A stretch of 17,059 nucleotides of DNA, from contig CANRDR010000018.1 of the NCBI GenBank assembly GCA_947629425.1, positions 1 through 17,059 of the forward strand, given 5' to 3'. Every line of letters starts with the position of its first letter. Position 1 is the stretch's first letter. This stretch comes from an uncultured Bacilli bacterium. Lineage in GTDB: Bacteria; Bacillota_I; Bacilli_A; RF39; UBA660. The notes beneath the pieces are model-generated. The model did no database searches, was not told the origin of the DNA, and saw only the letters and a list, made by a program, of their open reading frames with translations. The position numbers and the translations under genes were made by a program. Positions 12,377-17,059 of this stretch are shown here, in pieces.

Positions 12377-15300
12377 AATTATTTTGCTTGAAACCTAATG
12401 TAAATTCTTTATAAATTTCATCTTCTAATACTTTACCTTGTTTTAATACTAATGTTATATCAAATGTATAAGGGTCAAGGAAATTATTTTCGATTGTTTG
12501 ATACTCACAAAGCAAGAAATATTTCCTTAGTTTTTCATCTTGCCAATATACTCTATCACAATAATCATAATCTTGATCGCCTTTATTTATAGGTGGCAAA
12601 TTATTATCTTCTATAATAATATCAACAAATTTATTTGAGATAGATTTATAAATATTAGTCCAATTGTTATCATTAGCAAGTAAATCTTTAGTAATATTAT
12701 TAGTTTCACCTCTAAAATTTAAAGTTATAGCATCAATAAATGTATCAGGATATTTTTCTTTTTCATTACCAAGTAATTTAAACAAAGCTGTTTTTATACC
12801 AGAACCAGGTATATCACTTGTTAAATAGTTTTCAGGATTAATATATTTCATATAAATCATAGTTCCTTCTACTGAAATTATATATTTTCCTTGTGCATTT
12901 ATTGTTTGTACAACAGGTGCTGTTAATTCAAGATATTCTTCTTTAGATACAACTTGTTCACTTGTAAATTTAACTTTATACGTATTAGATCCATCTGCTA
13001 TATAATTTGAATTTAAATTAACAACTACATTTAATTCTTTTCCATATAATGCAGTAAATTTATTTTTATTTTCATTAGAATTAATTGAAACAGTTGATAA
13101 ACGTGTAAATAAACTTTTAACTTTTTGTTTATAAGTATATTTAGTTATAGTATGAGAATAATTATTTGGTTCAGTAACTTTTATACTATCTATATAATTA
13201 TTTTCATATGCTTTAGATGCATTAGTAATTATTTTGTCTATTTCACTCTCAATAGTATTTGTAACTTTATTATCTTTATCAAAACTTAAAGTCATATCTA
13301 CAATAATTTCATTAGTTTCTTTATTAAATGTAGTTTTAAATACTTTATTATCAACAGAATTTATTTGTTTTTCTAATATATTATCTATATTAATTTTTTG
13401 TTTCCATTTGCCTTCTAGAATAGTATCTTTTTCTAATTCATAATTGTTTTCTACTTTTTTATTATTAAGATACCAACCATCAAATACATAACCATCTCTT
13501 GTTGGAGATACTAATTCATGTTTTGGATTTTGCCATACAGCATATAAAGTAATAGTTTTACTAGATGTTTTTAATTCATCTTTAATATAACTAGTTATAT
13601 CTTCTTGATTATTAAATTTAACTGAATTACTTAAAGATAAAGCCCATCCTTTAAATGTAGCATTATAAGTTTCTACCTTATTTGCTGTTTTATTATCATT
13701 ATAATTATAAGTTAAATTATATGATTTTGTAAATAAATTGTCAGGTAATTTAACATTATTATCAGTATATTTATATACACTTTGAGTCATATTACCATTT
13801 CCAGTATTACTATTATAATTAATTGTTAATGTATTTTCTTCAAATACTGCTTTAACAGTTAAATCACCAGTTTTATTTTCTATTACTCCATCATTACTTT
13901 GTTGACCATTAATTAACCAATACTTAAATGTATAACCATCTTTTGTAGGTTTATTTAATGTAATTTTACTTTCTACATTATAAGTTTCAGGATTCTCATT
14001 ACTTACTTTACCATTATCATAATCATAAGTAATTTTATAATCTATAAGCTTAGTTTTTGCAGTAAATGTAATATCATTTAATACTTTATGTTTAAATGTA
14101 TTATTAGTTTCATTATTATCCCAACTTATAAATTGATATCCATTTTTTATTGTTGCAGTTATATCAATTTCTTTTTCATAATAATATTCAGTAGTTTTTG
14201 GTACGTTACTAATACCTTTATCACCATTAATTGTTACTTTATATTTATTTCTTTCATATTTATAAACTAAAGTTGCACTTCCATCTCCCTTTATTTTAAT
14301 AGGAATTGCAGTTGGTGTTGTAAATCCAGGATAAATTCTAGGCACTGGAGTAACTGTAGAATCAGTAACTCCTCTTAATTCTTCTGTTTCAATTAATGAT
14401 TCATCTTTTTCATCATATTTACCATCTATATTCATTTTAATATGTTTTATTGTATATGGTGTTTCACTGTTAGCTTCCCATTTTGCTTTTAATGTTATAT
14501 TTTTAGATAAGTTATTTAGTGATTCTACTTTATTTGTACCATCATACCATCCATTAAATTTATAACCAATTCTTTCTGGAGTTTCTATATCAAGATTATT
14601 TTCTTGCCATACAGCATATAATGTAACTATATCTTTATTCTTTTTAGATAAATTATTAGTTTTACCATTATTTTCTATAGAAACTTCTCCATTTTTAGAT
14701 CTTGACCATCCCATAAAAGTATAAGTTTTTTCTTTTATAGTATTGTTAATACCATAATTATAATCATAAGTTACTGTATAGACTTTTTTAAATTTATTTT
14801 CACTTACTTTACTTTCAGGATCATCATAAGTATGAGTTGAATTAGGCATTTCTCCTGTCGTATTATTATTTCCATCATATTTAATACTATATGTTATTGG
14901 TGTCCATTTTGCTGTTAATTCTATATTTTTATCTAATACGTATGTTTCTCCTACTTTATTATTTTCTAAAGTCCATCCTTCAAATATGTACCCATCTCTT
15001 GTTGGTTTTTCCAATGTTACATTAGGATTAGTCCATTCTGCTGTTAATTCTATTGTAGTATTAGTATCAGATAAATTTTCTGTCAATTTTTCTCCAGGTT
15101 TATAACACGTATCTTTACCATTTATCTTCCAACAATTTAAAGTAGCATTATGAGTATCAACCTTGTTTTCTTTATTATCATAATTATATTTATAAGTTAT
15201 TGTATATGATTTTGTAAATGTATTTTTATCTGCTAATGTGTTATTACCATCATAAGTAAATGTTTCTTCTTTAGTTTGTTCACTACCATTATTAGATTTA

Positions 15301-17059
15301 TAAATTACATTATATTTAATAGGTGTCCATTTTGCTTTTAATGTTGTATCTTTTGTTAATGTATAATCATCACTTAATAATTTAGTTTCATCATCAGTAT
15401 ACCAGCCATCAAATATATAACCAACTCTTGTAGGTGTTTCTAATTTAATAGTAGGATCTATCCATTGTGCAGTTAAAGTAATAATTTCTCCATTTTTATC
15501 AGTTAAATTATTAATAGTATCTGCATCATTATAAGTTTTTTCTTTTGAATCAACCCATCCATTAAAGATATTTTCTACATCTTTTGTTTGATTTTTTAAT
15601 TCTTTTGAGTTGTAATCATATGTTAATTTGTAAACTTTCTTGTATTCATTTTTAGTTAATGTACTTTCCTTATCATAAGTGTGTGTGCTGTTATCCATTT
15701 TTCCAGAAGTATTACCATTTCCATCATATTTTACTTCATATGTTATAGGATTCCATAAAGCATTTAAAGTTATATCATTAGATAATGTATATTCACCATT
15801 TAATAAGTTAGTTTCATCATTTATATACCAACCTTTAAATATATATCCTACTTTTTCAGGTTGTTCTAAATTAACTACTGGATTTATCCATTCAGCATAT
15901 AAATTAACTTTACCACTAGTTGTAGATAAATTATCTTCAATTTTTTCATTTGGTGTATAGCATTTATCACTATTTTCTAATTTCCAACAAGAAAGTGTTG
16001 CACTATATGGTTCTGTTGTTTTTTCTAAATTATCATTATTATACTTATAAGTTATTGTATGTTTTTTTTCAAATGTATCAGCAGTTTTTGTAATATTATT
16101 ACCATCATAAGTAAATGTATCTTCTACTATATAATCTGTTCCATTATTAGAGTGATATCTTACTGTATAATTAACTGGTATCCAACTTGCGTATAATGTA
16201 ATTTTTCCTTCAGTTAAGAGGTTATAAACTTCATCATTATCTTTATATTTAATGTCACCATTTTTTTCAAGAGACCAACCATTAAATATATAACCGTCTT
16301 TAGTATATTTATTTGTAATTAATTTTTCATTTTTATCATATGTTAATGTTTGTGTATAGTCTTCTCCACTACCACCATTTTTATCAAAACTTACAGTATA
16401 ATTATTTGCTTTCCATACTGCATATAATTTTACTATCTCATTATTATTTTCTGTTAAATTTTTTACAATTACATTATCTTTATAATCTACACTACCATCA
16501 ACTGATTTGCTCCATCCAATAAATGTATAACCTATTTTTTTAAATTTATTTAATGTTAATTGTTGAGTTTCTATATCTTTTAAATCATATATAAATTCTT
16601 GTGTATATTTATCCTTTTCGTCATCTGTTAATCCAGTATTACCATTAAATTCTACAGTATATTTATTAATATTAATACTATATGTTAATATTGTATTTTC
16701 TTTTACTTTTATTGTCTGTTTAATATTATTTTTATCGCTTATACTATCTGTAGTCCATTCAACAAAATTTATACCTTTATATGGTTTTATTTCTATATTT
16801 ATTTCTTTATCATAATATACATCTATTGATAAATTTTCATCTATATTTGTATATTTTTCATTATCAATTATTATTTCATAATTACTTCCTGGTGCATCTC
16901 CTCTTTTATTTAATGTTAATGTATATTTTTCTCTTTCATAATAGTATTTTAATACTGTTGTTCCATCACCTTTTATAGTATATTCTTCTATTTCTTGAAT
17001 TGATGCATCACTGCTTGGTTTTAATGCTCCTTCTTTAAATCCATATACATTTTGAGGAG
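12375..17059 (-). CDS. Giant InlB-repeat / MucBP-like surface protein, C-terminal 1560 residues
   Basis: The frame stays open from the TAA at 12375 to the right edge: I read every codon from 15699 to 17057 and found no stop. An ATG at 15698 is internal, not the start. The whole part upstream of 13404 consists of Listeria-Bacteroides (Flg_new / InlB B) repeats, each ending in patterns such as P-T-R-x-G-Y-x-F-x-G-W-Y and L-x-A-K-W-T-P. MucBP-like modules lie at about 14200-14470 (Y-T-I-K-H-I; I-K-G-D-G-S-A-T-L-V-Y-K-Y-E-R-N) and at the right edge (I-K-G-D-G-T-T-V-L-K-Y-Y-Y-E-R). The last ~340 residues (12375-13403) are not repeats and I do not recognise them; they hold few Cys (D-Y-C-D, L-L-C-E) and no LPxTG, hydrophobic helix or other anchor. 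It is probably an extracellular adhesin or host-contact protein; its N-terminus and signal peptide lie off the window. Confidence 0.85.
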   Translation of the reverse strand, partial: PQNVYGFKEGALKPSSDASIQEIEEYTIKGDGTTVLKYYYEREKYTLTLNKRGDAPGSNYEIIIDNEKYTNIDENLSIDVYYDKEINIEIKPYKGINFVEWTTDSISDKNNIKQTIKVKENTILTYSININKYTVEFNGNTGLTDDEKDKYTQEFIYDLKDIETQQLTLNKFKKIGYTFIGWSKSVDGSVDYKDNVIVKNLTENNNEIVKLYAVWKANNYTVSFDKNGGSGEDYTQTLTYDKNEKLITNKYTKDGYIFNGWSLEKNGDIKYKDNDEVYNLLTEGKITLYASWIPVNYTVRYHSNNGTDYIVEDTFTYDGNNITKTADTFEKKHTITYKYNNDNLEKTTEPYSATLSCWKLENSDKCYTPNEKIEDNLSTTSGKVNLYAEWINPVVNLEQPEKVGYIFKGWYINDETNLLNGEYTLSNDITLNALWNPITYEVKYDGNGNTSGKMDNSTHTYDKESTLTKNEYKKVYKLTYDYNSKELKNQTKDVENIFNGWVDSKEKTYNDADTINNLTDKNGEIITLTAQWIDPTIKLETPTRVGYIFDGWYTDDETKLLSDDYTLTKDTTLKAKWTPIKYNVIYKSNNGSEQTKEETFTYDGNNTLADKNTFTKSYTITYKYNYDNKENKVDTHNATLNCWKINGKDTCYKPGEKLTENLSDTNTTIELTAEWTNPNVTLEKPTRDGYIFEGWTLENNKVGETYVLDKNIELTAKWTPITYSIKYDGNNNTTGEMPNSTHTYDDPESKVSENKFKKVYTVTYDYNYGINNTIKEKTYTFMGWSRSKNGEVSIENNGKTNNLSKKNKDIVTLYAVWQENNLDIETPERIGYKFNGWYDGTNKVESLNNLSKNITLKAKWEANSETPYTIKHIKMNIDGKYDEKDESLIETEELRGVTDSTVTPVPRIYPGFTTPTAIPIKIKGDGSATLVYKYERNKYKVTINGDKGISNVPKTTEYYYEKEIDITATIKNGYQFISWDNNETNNTFKHKVLNDITFTAKTKLIDYKITYDYDNGKVSNENPETYNVESKITLNKPTKDGYTFKYWLINGQQSNDGVIENKTGDLTVKAVFEENTLTINYNSNTGNGNMTQSVYKYTDNNVKLPDNLFTKSYNLTYNYNDNKTANKVETYNATFKGWALSLSNSVKFNNQEDITSYIKDELKTSSKTITLYAVWQNPKHELVSPTRDGYVFDGWYLNNKKVENNYELEKDTILEGKWKQKINIDNILEKQINSVDNKVFKTTFNKETNEIIVDMTLSFDKDNKVTNTIESEIDKIITNASKAYENNYIDSIKVTEPNNYSHTITKYTYKQKVKSLFTRLSTVSINSNENKNKFTALYGKELNVVVNLNSNYIADGSNTYKVKFTSEQVVSKEEYLELTAPVVQTINAQGKYIISVEGTMIYMKYINPENYLTSDIPGSGIKTALFKLLGNEKEKYPDTFIDAITLNFRGETNNITKDLLANDNNWTNIYKSISNKFVDIIIEDNNLPPINKGDQDYDYCDRVYWQDEKLRKYFLLCEYQTIENNFLDPYTFDITLVLKQGKVLEDEIYKEFTLGFKQNN
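13404..17059 (-). repeat. InlB-type repeat array with 142-residue B-A-B-A super-repeat
   Basis: The Trp codons that close each unit lie at 16182, 15753, 15327, 14904 and 14478, i.e. spacings of 429, 426, 423 and 426 bases (141-143 residues). The four units alternate. Type B (16182-15753, 15327-14904) has S-N-N-G, F-T-Y-D-G-N-N and a Cys pair (S-C-W-K ... K-C-Y; N-C-W-K ... T-C-Y). Type A (15753-15327, 14904-14478) has N-S-T-H-T-Y-D and no Cys. Each unit holds two shorter repeats of about 66-77 residues. Single shorter repeats and MucBP-like modules flank the array. Confidence 0.85.

Noticed and set aside
16340..16978. Plus-strand frames rich in His, Leu and Tyr in the repeat region
   Set aside because: Periodic antisense readings of the giant repeat gene; composition follows the repeat, with no start signals.
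1..17059. Mycoplasma-type code (TGA read as Trp)
   Set aside because: TGA ends the Nudix, thioredoxin-like and upstream comEA frames at family-expected lengths, and Trp codons checked are TGG.
13404..17059. Regularly spaced repeats as a CRISPR array
   Set aside because: The ~425-bp periodicity is protein-coding and in frame throughout; no short identical repeats with unique spacers occur.

Overview
The window is very AT-rich and almost wholly coding. Ten of eleven genes run on the minus strand, so the text below follows that direction (high to low coordinates). The gene set fits a low-GC Bacillota/Mycoplasmatota lineage, most likely an uncultured gut Bacilli/RF39-type organism: ComEA/ComEC, a SufB-type Fe-S scaffold, P-type signal peptidase, a sortase-type C-terminal signal, InlB-like (Listeria-Bacteroides) repeats and GGAGG-type ribosome sites. 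That placement is inference from gene content and composition. TGA ends at least three genes (Nudix, thioredoxin-like, upstream comEA copy) and the tryptophans that could be checked are TGG, so the standard bacterial code is used despite the Mollicute-like composition.

Layout. 17059-12375: one giant repeat protein open at the window edge. It is built of InlB/Flg_new-like beta repeats and MucBP-like modules, with an alternating ~142-residue super-repeat, and ends in a unique ~340-residue domain without an anchor. 12224-9051: a tightly coupled DNA-uptake operon of two tandem comEA paralogs (SLBB plus helix-hairpin-helix) and comEC. 8852-7545: stand-alone sufB. 7459-6731: membrane-anchored thioredoxin-like protein with a CPWC motif. 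6638-5229: TasA-like secreted protein. 5169-4657: signal peptidase I. 4507-3929: Nudix hydrolase. 3769-2713: a tail-anchored unknown protein followed by ribosome recycling factor. 2625-1393: a PemK/MazF-like protein that appears to have lost its catalytic residues and to repeat the fold. 622-1362: the only plus-strand gene, a small beta-helix surface protein with an NPKTG-type wall-sorting end. 366-1: an Rpn-family PD-(D/E)XK nuclease/transposase-like gene running off the window.

Much of the content concerns the cell surface (export, wall anchoring, disulfide chemistry, adhesin-like repeats) and DNA uptake, mixed with housekeeping genes (frr, sufB). Good Rho-independent terminators separate many units. 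The least ordinary signals are a near-identical ~57-bp leader shared by the Rpn gene and the comEA operon 11.8 kb apart, the nested B-A-B-A duplication in the giant protein, the tandem comEA copies with cysteine clusters, and the multi-module PemK-like protein.
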